From an uncultured Muriicola sp. (lineage in GTDB: Bacteria > Bacteroidota > Bacteroidia > Flavobacteriales > Flavobacteriaceae): a stretch of 34,798 bases of DNA. Position numbers and translations under genes: made by a program. The notes beneath the pieces are model-generated. The model ran no database searches, was not told the origin of the DNA, and saw only the letters and a list, made by a program, of their open reading frames with translations. This document shows, piece after piece, positions 25,643-33,238 of this stretch. The DNA is taken from the NCBI GenBank assembly GCA_945786965.1, contig CALZFZ010000103.1, positions 1-34,798 on the forward strand. The letters run 5' to 3'. Position 1 is the first letter of the stretch. Each line of letters opens with the position of its first letter.

Positions 25643-26848
25643 ATGAAAGTACTGTTTTTTACCCGGGAGTTTCCACCATATGTGTATGGTGGGGCCGGAG
25701 TGCATGTTGAATATCTCGCTGGGGAACTCTCACGATTAATGAAGGTAGAGGTTCGCTGCTTCGGTGATCAGGATGTAGACTCTGATCAACTGACCGTTAC
25801 TGGTTTTCCATATGATAATCCGATCTTCAACAAGGCCGATGATAAGTTGAAAGGGGTGCTGCAGACTTTGAGTACCTGTATGCATTTGAATGCTGATGAC
25901 ATTGATGCCGATATTGTACATTGCCATACGTGGTATGCGCATTTTGCCGGTATCGTTGCAAAGCTCTGTTATGGCAAACCCCTGGTAATAACCACACATT
26001 CGCTAGAACCCCTAAGGCCGTGGAAACGGGAACAATTGGGCCGGGGGTACGATGCTTCCTCCTGGATCGAAAAAACGGCGATCGAAATGGCCGATTCCAT
26101 TATTGCTGTTTCCAAGGAGACCAAAGTAGATGTTTTAAAGTACTTCGATGTAGAAGAAGATAAAATACAGGTCATCTATAACGGTATCAACCTACAGGAA
26201 TATGTGGTCACTGAAGACACCTCAACCCTAGAAGAATACGGTATAGACAAAACAAAGCCATATGTTCTCTTTGTCGGCAGGATTACGAGACAAAAAGGGA
26301 TCATTCACCTGGTGAATGCCATAAAATATATTGATGCGGATACACAGATCGTATTATGTGCAGGTGCACCTGATACCAAGGAAATAGCCCGGGAAATGGA
26401 AGAGAGCGTACAAGCTGTGACCAAGACAAGGAACAATGTAATCTGGATCGATAAGATGCTCGATAAAAAATCTGTAATCCAGCTGTATTCCCATGCCGAT
26501 GTATTTTGTTGCCCTTCTATATATGAACCTTTTGGCATCATCAATATTGAGGCCATGGCCTGTGAAACCGCCGTGGTTGCCAGTGCTGTTGGGGGTATTA
26601 AAGAAGTTGTCATAGATGGGCTAACCGGGATCTTAGTGCCTTTAGAACAGCAGAATACTGCTCCTTTCGAACCGGTAGATCCCGATAAATTTTCGAGGGA
26701 CCTGGCCGAGGGCATCAATTCACTCATCAAAAATGACGAATTGCGAAAATCAATGGCGATCAACGGTCGGAAACGGGTCGAAAAAACCTTTGATTGGGTG
26801 GCTATTGCCAAACAAGTGGAAACCTTATATGAATCCTTAATAAAATAA
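25643..26848 (+). CDS. GT4 glycogen synthase / maltose-1-phosphate synthase-like glycosyltransferase
   Basis: The 401-residue enzyme is a GT-B fold transferase with Rossmann domains at about 1-190 and 200-380. It starts KVLFFTREFPPYVYGGAGVHVEYLA, and carries HCHTWYAHFAG, THSLEPLRPW, FVGRITRQKG and the E-x7-E motif EPFGIINIE. These features fit the actinobacterial-type glycogen synthase (GlgM/GlgA of GT4), smaller than the GT5 GlgA of E. coli. The next gene, 2 bp downstream, is glgC, so the donor is probably ADP-glucose. Whether it elongates glycogen or makes maltose-1-phosphate cannot be told from sequence. Confidence 0.88.
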   Translation: MKVLFFTREFPPYVYGGAGVHVEYLAGELSRLMKVEVRCFGDQDVDSDQLTVTGFPYDNPIFNKADDKLKGVLQTLSTCMHLNADDIDADIVHCHTWYAHFAGIVAKLCYGKPLVITTHSLEPLRPWKREQLGRGYDASSWIEKTAIEMADSIIAVSKETKVDVLKYFDVEEDKIQVIYNGINLQEYVVTEDTSTLEEYGIDKTKPYVLFVGRITRQKGIIHLVNAIKYIDADTQIVLCAGAPDTKEIAREMEESVQAVTKTRNNVIWIDKMLDKKSVIQLYSHADVFCCPSIYEPFGIINIEAMACETAVVASAVGGIKEVVIDGLTGILVPLEQQNTAPFEPVDPDKFSRDLAEGINSLIKNDELRKSMAINGRKRVEKTFDWVAIAKQVETLYESLIK

Positions 26849-26850
26849 AG

Positions 26851-28116
26851 ATGGTTAATAATAAAACACTGGCTATAATTCTGGGTGGCGGACAGGGGTC
26901 ACGACTATATCCCCTGACCGAAAAACGATCTAAACCGGCTGTGCCGATTGCCGGTAAATTTCGGTTGGTAGACATTCCAATTTCTAATTGTATCAATTCG
27001 GAAATCAAACGAATGTATGTCTTAACGCAATTTAATTCAGCCTCACTCAACAAACACATAAAGAACACCTATCATTTTAGTTTTTTTAGTTCCGCTTTTG
27101 TAGATGTTTTGGCAGCAGAACAAACATTGGGCAATACCAGGTGGTTTCAGGGAACTGCAGATGCTGTAAGGCAATGTATGCATCATTTTCAAAGGCATGA
27201 ATTTGAATACGCTTTAATTTTATCCGGAGACCAGCTCTATCAAATGGATTATAATCTGATGCTTGAAGCGCATATCAATAACGGTGCAAAAATTACGGTT
27301 GGAACCATTCCAGTACATGCCAATGATGCCCCGGCCTTCGGAATCTTAAAATCGGATCCTGATAATAAAATTACATCGTTTATAGAGAAACCAGTCACAG
27401 AGCTTTTACCCGATTGGACCTCGGAAGTAAGTGATGAAATGAAAGCCCAGGGCCGACATTATTTGGCTTCCATGGGAATTTACATTTTCAACAGGGATCT
27501 GCTGATAGAGTTGATGAACGATCCTGATACAGTAGATTTTGGCAAGGAAATTATTCCTCAGAGCATACACAAGTACAAAACCATGAGTTATCCGTTTGAA
27601 GGATACTGGACCGATATTGGAAATATTCAATCGTTCTTTGAGGCCAATTTGGGGCTTAGCGATGACATTCCAAAATTCAATTTGTACGATAAAAGCAATC
27701 GTATTTTCAGCAGGGCCAGGATGTTGCCTACAACAAAAATTAGCGGCACCAAAATGATCAGGACGGTGGTTGCCGATGGCTGTATTATTCACGCTGCGAG
27801 TATCGAAAGATCTGTAATTGGGATCCGGACAAGGATCGGGAAAGATACTACAGTTCGCAACACCTATGTAATGGGTAGTGACTACTACGAAACCCTCGAG
27901 GAGATAGAAAATTTCAATATCGAAATATTAATGGGTATTGGAGAGCGATGTACCATTGAGAATGTCATCGTTGATAAGAATTGCAGAATCGGGGATGAAG
28001 TCACCATTAAAGGCGGGCCGCATCTGGCCGATATGGAAACGGATACTCATGTGGTAAGAGACGGAATCGTAGTACTTAAGAAAGGGGCAGTGATTCCCAG
28101 CGGTACTGTTATTTAA
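26851..28116 (+). CDS. glgC: Glucose-1-phosphate adenylyltransferase
   Basis: The 421 residues show the nucleotidyltransferase N-domain (GGGQGSRLYPLTEKRSKPAVP), the G1P site (FIEKP), GTADAVRQ, LSGDQLYQMDY, and a C-terminal left-handed beta-helix (from about 300, with repeats such as VIGIRTRIGKDTTV). It makes ADP-glucose from ATP and glucose-1-phosphate for glycogen synthesis. It starts 2 bp after the GT4 synthase gene, so the two form one operon. The terminator at 28152 closes it. Confidence 0.96.
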   Translation: MVNNKTLAIILGGGQGSRLYPLTEKRSKPAVPIAGKFRLVDIPISNCINSEIKRMYVLTQFNSASLNKHIKNTYHFSFFSSAFVDVLAAEQTLGNTRWFQGTADAVRQCMHHFQRHEFEYALILSGDQLYQMDYNLMLEAHINNGAKITVGTIPVHANDAPAFGILKSDPDNKITSFIEKPVTELLPDWTSEVSDEMKAQGRHYLASMGIYIFNRDLLIELMNDPDTVDFGKEIIPQSIHKYKTMSYPFEGYWTDIGNIQSFFEANLGLSDDIPKFNLYDKSNRIFSRARMLPTTKISGTKMIRTVVADGCIIHAASIERSVIGIRTRIGKDTTVRNTYVMGSDYYETLEEIENFNIEILMGIGERCTIENVIVDKNCRIGDEVTIKGGPHLADMETDTHVVRDGIVVLKKGAVIPSGTVI

Positions 28117-28151
28117 GTTTGAATTAATATTGATCTCATCAAAAACAAAAA

Positions 28152-28179
28152 AGCCAGGCAAATTTGCCTGGCTTTTTTT
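28152..28179 (+). terminator. Intrinsic terminator of the glycogen operon
   Basis: A perfect AGCCAGGC / GCCTGGCT stem with AAATTT between the arms and a T7 tract stands 35 bp past the glgC stop. An A-rich stretch before it makes it usable from the other strand too. Confidence 0.92.
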
Positions 28180-28198
28180 AGTCGGGATGACAGGATTT
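28180..28198 (-). pseudogene. 3' fragment of tRNA-Pro
   Basis: Nineteen bases are identical to the intact tRNA-Pro 3' end (28345-28363), covering the acceptor strand and part of the T arm. Homology stops at 28199. It lies directly after the glgC terminator. Confidence 0.75.
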
Positions 28199-28235
28199 AT
28201 AGAATCCTATAAAACCCTCCTGGTAAATGAAAAGT

Positions 28236-28260
28236 GAAGGCTGGCGCCTTCTATTTTTTT
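28236..28260 (+). terminator. Second terminator-like hairpin
   Basis: GAAGGC-TGGC-GCCTTC is followed by TATTTTTTT. It is a complete intrinsic-terminator shape on the plus strand, about 60 bp past the first one. Confidence 0.65.
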
Positions 28261-28313
28261 GTTCCCATCAGTTCAATCAAACATTGTTTGTTTCGCTTTC
28301 GGGAACAAAAAAA
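28254..28313. repeat. 13-bp perfect inverted repeat between terminators
   Basis: TTTTTTTGTTCCC (28254-28266) pairs with GGGAACAAAAAAA (28301-28313) over a 34-nt loop. Its T and A tracts are shared with the hairpins on each side, so alternative folds compete. Confidence 0.7.
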
Positions 28314-28334
28314 GTGATTTGCATTACAAATCAC
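28307..28334 (-). terminator. Terminator of the tRNA-Pro gene
   Basis: On the minus strand, starting 13 nt past the mature tRNA 3' end, GTGATTTG / CAAATCAC forms an 8-bp stem with a 5-nt loop, then seven T residues. A T5 run on the other side makes it bidirectional. Confidence 0.88.
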
Positions 28335-28343
28335 TTTTTCGCT

Positions 28344-28420
<77 letters not shown>

Positions 28421-28470
28421 ATTATTTCAATATGTCAGTAGATATCTTTCTTTTACCTTCTCCCACCAAG

Positions 28471-28528
28471 CGACCATCACGCCTTGGCGTGATACGCTAC
28501 TCCCGAGGACTCGGGACGCCACATCCCG
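28471..28528 (-). pseudogene. Degenerate 5' copy of tRNA-Pro with two hairpin arms
   Basis: Three blocks match the intact gene in order on the plus strand: gcgacca, tacgctac and gccacatcccg. Between them the anticodon arm is replaced by TCACGCC-TT-GGCGTGA (28477-28492) and the D loop by TCCCGAG-GA-CTCGGGA (28501-28516), both perfect hairpins. No T arm or 3' acceptor strand is left. Confidence 0.7.
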
Positions 28529-28650
28529 GATAACAGAGCGCAAAAATAATAAAGTTTAGTAGAAATTCAGTAGAATTTTTAAATCTTATTTTAAAATAAA
28601 ACGGCCATAAATAATCACCTCTTAGTTATTTAATTATGATTATTTCAAAC

Positions 28651-28695
28651 TATGATAATTATCATATAATCCTCTGTATTTCGTAGATAATTTTA
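28651..28695 (+). promoter_or_regulatory. Crp/Fnr-like site and -7 box for the EB_dh cytochrome gene
   Basis: TATGATAATTATCATA (28651-28666, centre 28658.5) is a perfect 16-bp palindrome with the FNR-like core TGAT-N4-ATCA. TAATTTTA (28688-28695) is exactly 33.0 bp downstream, five of six matches to TAnnTTTG. A Fur-type site is the main alternative reading. Confidence 0.68.
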
Positions 28696-28732
28696 CATAA
28701 TCATTCGGAAAAATCTGTAAATAATCAGGACT

Positions 28733-29992
28733 ATGAAAACATTAAAATTAAGTTTGATTTTAGCAGTTTCGATACTGTTATCATTCACAAATTGTACCCA
28801 TGAAGATCCAGAACCAATTATTATTGATCCGGGGGTTGGACAAAGCTCAGATACCTTATTGGTTGCCAGATTCACGACGGCACCAAATTTCGATGGAGAT
28901 ATCGATGCCGTTTGGGACGAAGCAAGACCCCTTATAAATAAAGCCACCGTAACCGCTGCCGGTGACCGGATAATTCCTTTAAATACCATTAATAGCGGAA
29001 CAGATGCTTCATTGGAGCCTGTAGATTTGTTCGATCCTTTTGTGGGGGAAAGCTATAATTACTCGCTTAGAGGAGGGCACGACGGGGAATATCTTTATCT
29101 GTTATTTGAATGGCAAGATGACACGGATAGTAAGGAAAGAGAATCCTGGTATTTTGACCCGGTAAGCAGTACCTGGAAACAGCATAATAAATACGCAAAC
29201 CATAAAAATGATAAATATTACGAAGACAAGTTTGCCATGATGTTCCCGATCAAAAATGCACAGGGAGATTATCCTCAGGGATTTGAAGGAGGAACCTGTA
29301 CGGTTACCTGCCATGCGAATTTAACCGATCCGCAACCCGGCCAAAAAACCACACGGCATTATATGGAAATCAATGGGGAATTGGCAGATCTGTGGCACTG
29401 GAAACGGAACAGGAATGTATTGTCTCAATCTGTAGATGATGGTTATGTAAGAGATGCAGATGGCAAAGAAGGAACCGCCGCGGCAAACGGAAGAAAAGGT
29501 GATGAAGGGATTAAAATGTATGATGACAAACCCATCTTCACAGATCCTGTAACAGGATTTAAAGGCCCCAAATGGGTTATAAAAGATCAGGAGAGTTATT
29601 ATTGGATCACCCTTTCAGAACTTGATTCTGGGGCTGCCCAAACGGTAACCGGTGTTGCTGCTAACGGTGTTTTAACATTATCGGATGCTTCAACAATAGA
29701 TCCTAATACAGATCTGGTTGCATATTCTGAAGGATTTGGTTTAAAACGATTCCCCAGCATAACCATAAATCCCGGTGGTGCAGGTAATGATTTCAGATCA
29801 GATACCCAAGTAAGAGGTAGTCATATTGGATCTGGATGGCAATTAGAAATACGAAGAAAATTAAACTCGGGAGATCCTACAGATGCTGAATTTGTGGTAG
29901 GTGAATCCATGCCATTTGGTTTGGCAATTTTTGGCAATGCCGCCATTGCGCACGCACAGACAAATTTCTTAACAATGACCATAGAGGAATAA
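28733..29992 (+). CDS. EB_dh-domain haem lipoprotein (ethylbenzene dehydrogenase gamma-like)
   Basis: This 419-residue protein has a lipobox SFTNC (Cys21) followed by acidic residues (HEDPEP). The body resembles the EB_dh family: FDGDIDAVWDEARP at the start, VDLF and a strand YLYLLFEWQDDT, then later KWVIKDQESYYW and a closing AIFGNAAIAHA. EB_dh domains are the haem-b gamma subunits of type II DMSO-reductase enzymes and also occur in c-type fusions. Here a haem-c-like C-T-V-T-C-H (189-194) sits in the middle, with three rather than two residues between the cysteines. It starts the cytochrome locus, behind an FNR-like promoter. Confidence 0.85.
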   Translation: MKTLKLSLILAVSILLSFTNCTHEDPEPIIIDPGVGQSSDTLLVARFTTAPNFDGDIDAVWDEARPLINKATVTAAGDRIIPLNTINSGTDASLEPVDLFDPFVGESYNYSLRGGHDGEYLYLLFEWQDDTDSKERESWYFDPVSSTWKQHNKYANHKNDKYYEDKFAMMFPIKNAQGDYPQGFEGGTCTVTCHANLTDPQPGQKTTRHYMEINGELADLWHWKRNRNVLSQSVDDGYVRDADGKEGTAAANGRKGDEGIKMYDDKPIFTDPVTGFKGPKWVIKDQESYYWITLSELDSGAAQTVTGVAANGVLTLSDASTIDPNTDLVAYSEGFGLKRFPSITINPGGAGNDFRSDTQVRGSHIGSGWQLEIRRKLNSGDPTDAEFVVGESMPFGLAIFGNAAIAHAQTNFLTMTIEE

Positions 29993-30005
29993 CCTCTTCT
30001 TTTAG

Positions 30006-30033
30006 GAAGGGCAGATTTTCCAATCTGCCCTTC
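30006..30033. terminator. Strong stem-loop after the EB_dh gene
   Basis: GAAGGGCAGATT and AATCTGCCCTTC form a perfect 12-bp stem with a TTCC loop, 14 bp after the stop. There is no T tract, so it may set partial read-through or protect the 3' end of the mRNA rather than end transcription. Confidence 0.65.
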
Positions 30034-30071
30034 TAATTGGAGCCTTAAGAATTGTAATTAATACATATAAC

Positions 30072-30455
30072 ATGAAAAAACTATTTCGAATTATAATGAT
30101 AGTAGGTGTGAGTTTATTTGTAAACTCATGTTATTACGATACTACGGAGGACGATGTGTTTATTCCCGATGACGGTAATGGAACAGAATTATCCTACCAG
30201 AATGATATCATTCCCTTATGGAGCCAATGTGTTGCATGCCATAGGGGAGATGAACCACCAGATTTGCGCGACAATGTATCCTATGATGAACTTTTAAATG
30301 GGTATGTGGTTCCCGGAGATCCAGAAGCAAGTATCTTATACAAATCACTCTTGGGAATCGATGGGGTATCTCTTATGCCTCCAGGTTCTAAATGGCCCGA
30401 TTCAAAGATAAATGCAGTTTATAACTGGATAGATCAAGGCGCAAAAGATAATTAA
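30072..30455 (+). CDS. Mono-haem c-type cytochrome lipoprotein (copy 1)
   Basis: The 127-residue product has a signal with lipobox VNSC (Cys20), then YYDTTEDD, acidic as in flavobacterial surface-lipoprotein signals. One haem site C-V-A-C-H (53-57) and a probable distal Met102 in SLMPPG make it a small class-I-like cytochrome, of the kind also seen in planctomycete-type cytochrome domains. It is followed 17 bp later by a DUF5777 barrel gene. A second copy of the pair is at 32828-34096. Copy 2 shares the CYYD start and the WID-x-GA ending. Surface or periplasmic electron transfer is inferred. Confidence 0.88.
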   Translation: MKKLFRIIMIVGVSLFVNSCYYDTTEDDVFIPDDGNGTELSYQNDIIPLWSQCVACHRGDEPPDLRDNVSYDELLNGYVVPGDPEASILYKSLLGIDGVSLMPPGSKWPDSKINAVYNWIDQGAKDN

Positions 30456-30472
30456 CCTTCAGACGAAAAGAC

Positions 30473-31303
30473 ATGAAAAATTATAGATATATATTTATTG
30501 CTTGTTTAATTGTGCCCTTTTTGGGGTTGTCTCAAACGCAGGAAACAGATTCAATTGTAGATAAGCCACAGCGCCCCGCCTTTGAAAGTTCATATATCAT
30601 TGACATGCCCACCGATGTCCTTCCTATTAAGAATACCCTGGAAATTCAAATGGCCCATAGAGTTGGGCTGGTAGATGGAGGAACCAATGACCTGATAGGT
30701 TTTTGGGCTCCATCCAATATCCGCATTGGATTTACATACTCAGTACATGAACGGGTTACTCTCGGTTTTGGTACCACTAAGTTTAATCGCTTACAGGATT
30801 TTAACTGGAAGGTATTCATTTTACGGCAAACCCGTTCCGATAAGATTCCGGTGAACGTATCCTATTTTGGTAATTTTACCATCGATGCAAGGACCAAAGA
30901 AAATTTCAGGCATTTGGAAGACAGGTATTCCTACTTTCATCAAGTGATTATATCGCGTCGTTTTAATCCTGAATTATCCTTACAAATATCCCCCAGCTTT
31001 TCTCATTATAATGTAGTCCCGGAAACTATGGGAAATGATATGTTTGCCATATCAGCAGGGGGTCGTTACAAGGTAAGTCCTCAGACTTCTATCCTGCTCG
31101 AATACACACAGCCTTTTGACAGTGATCCGGAACCCGGCTTTGGTTTGGGTGTGGAATTCAGGACGTCTTCCCACGCCTTCCAGTTGTTTATTTCCAGTTA
31201 TCAGGGAATTGTCCCTCAAAGAAATATCATGTTTAATCAAAATGATTTTTTCTCAGGGGATTTCTTGATCGGATTTAATATTACCCGTCTCTATAATTTT
31301 TAA
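30473..31303 (+). CDS. DUF5777-family beta-barrel protein (copy 1)
   Basis: The 276 residues start with a Sec signal (cut after LSQ-T) and continue as alternating strands rich in aromatic residues, ending in a C-terminal Phe (TRLYNF), as outer-membrane barrels do. Motifs such as VDGGTNDLIGFWAPSNIRIGF and SSHAFQLFISSYQGIVPQ are shared with the paralogue at 33239. DUF5777 proteins are known in Bacteroidota near cytochrome genes without an assigned role. It follows the cytochrome lipoprotein by 17 bp, which suggests a porin-cytochrome partnership. Confidence 0.85.
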   Translation: MKNYRYIFIACLIVPFLGLSQTQETDSIVDKPQRPAFESSYIIDMPTDVLPIKNTLEIQMAHRVGLVDGGTNDLIGFWAPSNIRIGFTYSVHERVTLGFGTTKFNRLQDFNWKVFILRQTRSDKIPVNVSYFGNFTIDARTKENFRHLEDRYSYFHQVIISRRFNPELSLQISPSFSHYNVVPETMGNDMFAISAGGRYKVSPQTSILLEYTQPFDSDPEPGFGLGVEFRTSSHAFQLFISSYQGIVPQRNIMFNQNDFFSGDFLIGFNITRLYNF

Positions 31304-31333
31304 TAAAGTAATCAGATTTTAAAAACACTCAAA

Positions 31334-31417
31334 AAACCTAATAAGAGAATTAACGAACTCTTCCACAAAAATGGATAGGATTCACATCCTTTTTATCGTT
31401 TTGCTCTAATTAGGTTT
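31334..31417. repeat. Long inverted repeat in the 291-bp gap before the hexahaem gene
   Basis: The arms at 31334-31347 and 31404-31417 match at 13 of 14 positions. The 56-nt loop holds an inner AGGAT-TCAC-ATCCT hairpin. It lies in the gap between the first barrel gene and the promoter of the hexahaem gene and may end or process the upstream transcript. No coding region was seen in this gap. Confidence 0.5.
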
Positions 31418-31508
31418 AAGTCTGTTTAGTGTGATCCAGGGCTCGGAAAACAACTAAAATTTGCCGAAAAGATGAAGTTTAAATAACTACAATTAAATTT
31501 TGAAAAAT

Positions 31509-31552
31509 ATGATATATGTCATTTTTTTCTTCAGTAAGTGTCAATAGCTTTA
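31509..31552 (+). promoter_or_regulatory. Crp/Fnr-like site and -7 box for the hexahaem gene
   Basis: ATGATATATGTCAT (31509-31522, centre 31515.5) has one inner mismatch between arms. TAGCTTTA (31545-31552) is exactly 33.0 bp downstream, five of six matches to TAnnTTTG. Start codon is 31595. Confidence 0.62.
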
Positions 31553-31594
31553 TCAAAATTTCCAAAAGACTATAGACTTTAAAACGGCAATCTC

Positions 31595-32680
31595 ATGAAA
31601 AATTTAAAACTTCTCAACATCCTGATGCTCGTTGCTTCCGGATTTTTACTCATCGCATGTACAAGTGACCTCGAAATCCCCGATCCCATCGCAGGACCTG
31701 CCGGACTAAACGGTATAGACGGCGTGAATGGTACGGACGGTGTAGATGGCACTGCCTCCTGTGTTAACTGCCACTCCAGTGCCAAACGAGAACCTTTATT
31801 AGCTTCATGGTCTGTAGCAGCACATAACACAGGCTTTGTAAGTTTCGCTGCTCCTAGGGCAGATTGCGCACAATGCCACTCTGAAGAAGGTTATATAGAT
31901 TATATAACAACCGGGGCAGTAAAAGAATATTCTTTGGAATTAATTGGCGTTGATTCAATGGGGATGGCGGTATACGATACCATTAACCCGTATCCAAATG
32001 CTTCTCGCTTAAATTGTACTACATGCCACGACAAACACGGTTCGTTCGATTTTGAAAACGACGGCTTTGACTATGCATTGAGGAATCTCGATGCGGTTAC
32101 GCTAGTCATTGATGAAAGTACCATGATCGATTTCGAAGGATCTAGCAATGCATGTATTACATGTCACCAGCCAAGAAACAGTTATGATATCCCATCCGGA
32201 ACTGCTGACTACGAAATTACCAGTAAACGATTTGGGCCACACCACGGACCACAAGCTACGATGTTAGAAGGAATCATGGGGGCTAACATAGCCGGTTCCG
32301 AAGCTTATCCTGGCGTAGGTTCTGCCACACACCGAACAGGTTCTTCCTGTGTAAACTGCCATATGGGAGAATCTTCTGATACTAACCAGGGACTACACTC
32401 CTGGAACCCAAGAGATGAAGCATGTATTGCTTGTCACCCAAGCGGGGCACCGGATGAAATTGGAGGATTCTCTGCGGATATGGCCACTTTAGAAGCCTTG
32501 CTGGCAGCCAATAATATGTTCGATGTTGACGGGTACTATGTGCCAGGTACATATTCAGCCAAACTGGCCCAGGCTGCCTGGAATTACAGGACGTTGCTGG
32601 AAGATCAAAGTAAAGGGATACATAACCCTGCCTATACCAGGGCATTACTTAAAAACTCTATAGAAGCTTTACAAAATTAA
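31595..32680 (+). CDS. Hexahaem c-type cytochrome lipoprotein with collagen-like stalk
   Basis: This 361-residue protein has a lipobox (LLIAC, Cys22) then acidic TSDLEIPD. Residues 34-53 are six Gly-x-y triplets plus a final Gly, a short collagen-like stretch. Six CxxCH sites follow at 56-60, 91-95, 141-145, 187-191, 252-256 and 277-281, with extra His (HGPHHG near 224-229; H75) as likely distal ligands. The tail (about 290-361) is helical, with no haem. This is the size and pattern of outer-surface or periplasmic multihaem electron carriers. The lipid anchor and rigid stalk suggest it is held away from the membrane. It has its own FNR-like promoter. Confidence 0.92.
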   Translation: MKNLKLLNILMLVASGFLLIACTSDLEIPDPIAGPAGLNGIDGVNGTDGVDGTASCVNCHSSAKREPLLASWSVAAHNTGFVSFAAPRADCAQCHSEEGYIDYITTGAVKEYSLELIGVDSMGMAVYDTINPYPNASRLNCTTCHDKHGSFDFENDGFDYALRNLDAVTLVIDESTMIDFEGSSNACITCHQPRNSYDIPSGTADYEITSKRFGPHHGPQATMLEGIMGANIAGSEAYPGVGSATHRTGSSCVNCHMGESSDTNQGLHSWNPRDEACIACHPSGAPDEIGGFSADMATLEALLAANNMFDVDGYYVPGTYSAKLAQAAWNYRTLLEDQSKGIHNPAYTRALLKNSIEALQN

Positions 32681-32687
32681 TAGTGGG

Positions 32688-32737
32688 ACCTTCATTGTGT
32701 TTTGGCTAAAATCCAAAACCCAAAACATAATGAAGGT
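32688..32737. terminator. 18-bp stem-loop between the hexahaem and second module
   Basis: Arms at 32688-32705 and 32720-32737 pair at 17 of 18 positions, with one G-T, around a 14-nt loop. It begins 7 bp past the stop and has no T tract, so termination is uncertain; transcript processing is possible. Confidence 0.6.
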
Positions 32738-32827
32738 GTTCCCCGGTTCTTTGGCTATCACAAGTACATTTTTCTTTTGAATTGATAATTTATGAGAGCC
32801 AAAGACCAGTTAAATAACAACAACAAA

Positions 32828-33220
32828 ATGAAAAAGCGATTACAAGTACTGCTGGTAGGTGGTCTAAGTCTATTGAGTTTTGCCTGCTACTACGATCAGG
32901 AAATAGAGTTTCCCGAAGCTCCCGAAATCCCGCCAGAACAGGAAATCTCCTTTGCAGCAGAAATAGAACCAATCTTTTCACAGAATGGGAAAGATTGTAC
33001 TGTTTGCCATAATGGGTCCATTGCCAACCCGGATCTAAGAGTTGGTAATGCATGGGATGCTTTGGTACCCGAATATGTAATAGCAGGCAATGGGGAAGGC
33101 AGCGAGTTCTATCAAAAGTTACCGGGTAATAATCATCCGATCGATGCCGGGTTTATGCTAAGCACCAGTGAAATTGCATTAATAAAAGGTTGGATAGACC
33201 GCGGAGCATTAAACGACTAA
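32828..33220 (+). CDS. Mono-haem c-type cytochrome lipoprotein (copy 2)
   Basis: I start at the ATG at 32828, giving a clean signal (MKKRLQVLLVGGLSLLSFAC); an in-frame ATG at 32792 adds 12 polar residues before the signal and is unlikely. The 130-residue product has Cys20 for lipidation, YYDQEIEFPE after it, one haem site C-T-V-C-H (57-61) and a possible distal Met110. It is a diverged copy of the gene at 30072, with the same neighbours and spacing: 18 bp before a DUF5777 gene. Confidence 0.88.
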   Translation: MKKRLQVLLVGGLSLLSFACYYDQEIEFPEAPEIPPEQEISFAAEIEPIFSQNGKDCTVCHNGSIANPDLRVGNAWDALVPEYVIAGNGEGSEFYQKLPGNNHPIDAGFMLSTSEIALIKGWIDRGALND

Positions 33221-33238
33221 CCAGTAAGACACACAATT

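Noticed and set aside
28651-28666. Fur box reading of the 16-bp palindrome
   Set aside because: The core resembles Fur sites by AT content, but the fixed 33-bp spacing shared with the other seven promoters fits a Crp/Fnr-type activator better.
31694-31753. Possible tandem DNA repeat in the hexahaem gene
   Set aside because: The repetition is at the protein level (Gly-x-y codons); reported as a collagen-like stretch, not as a DNA repeat.
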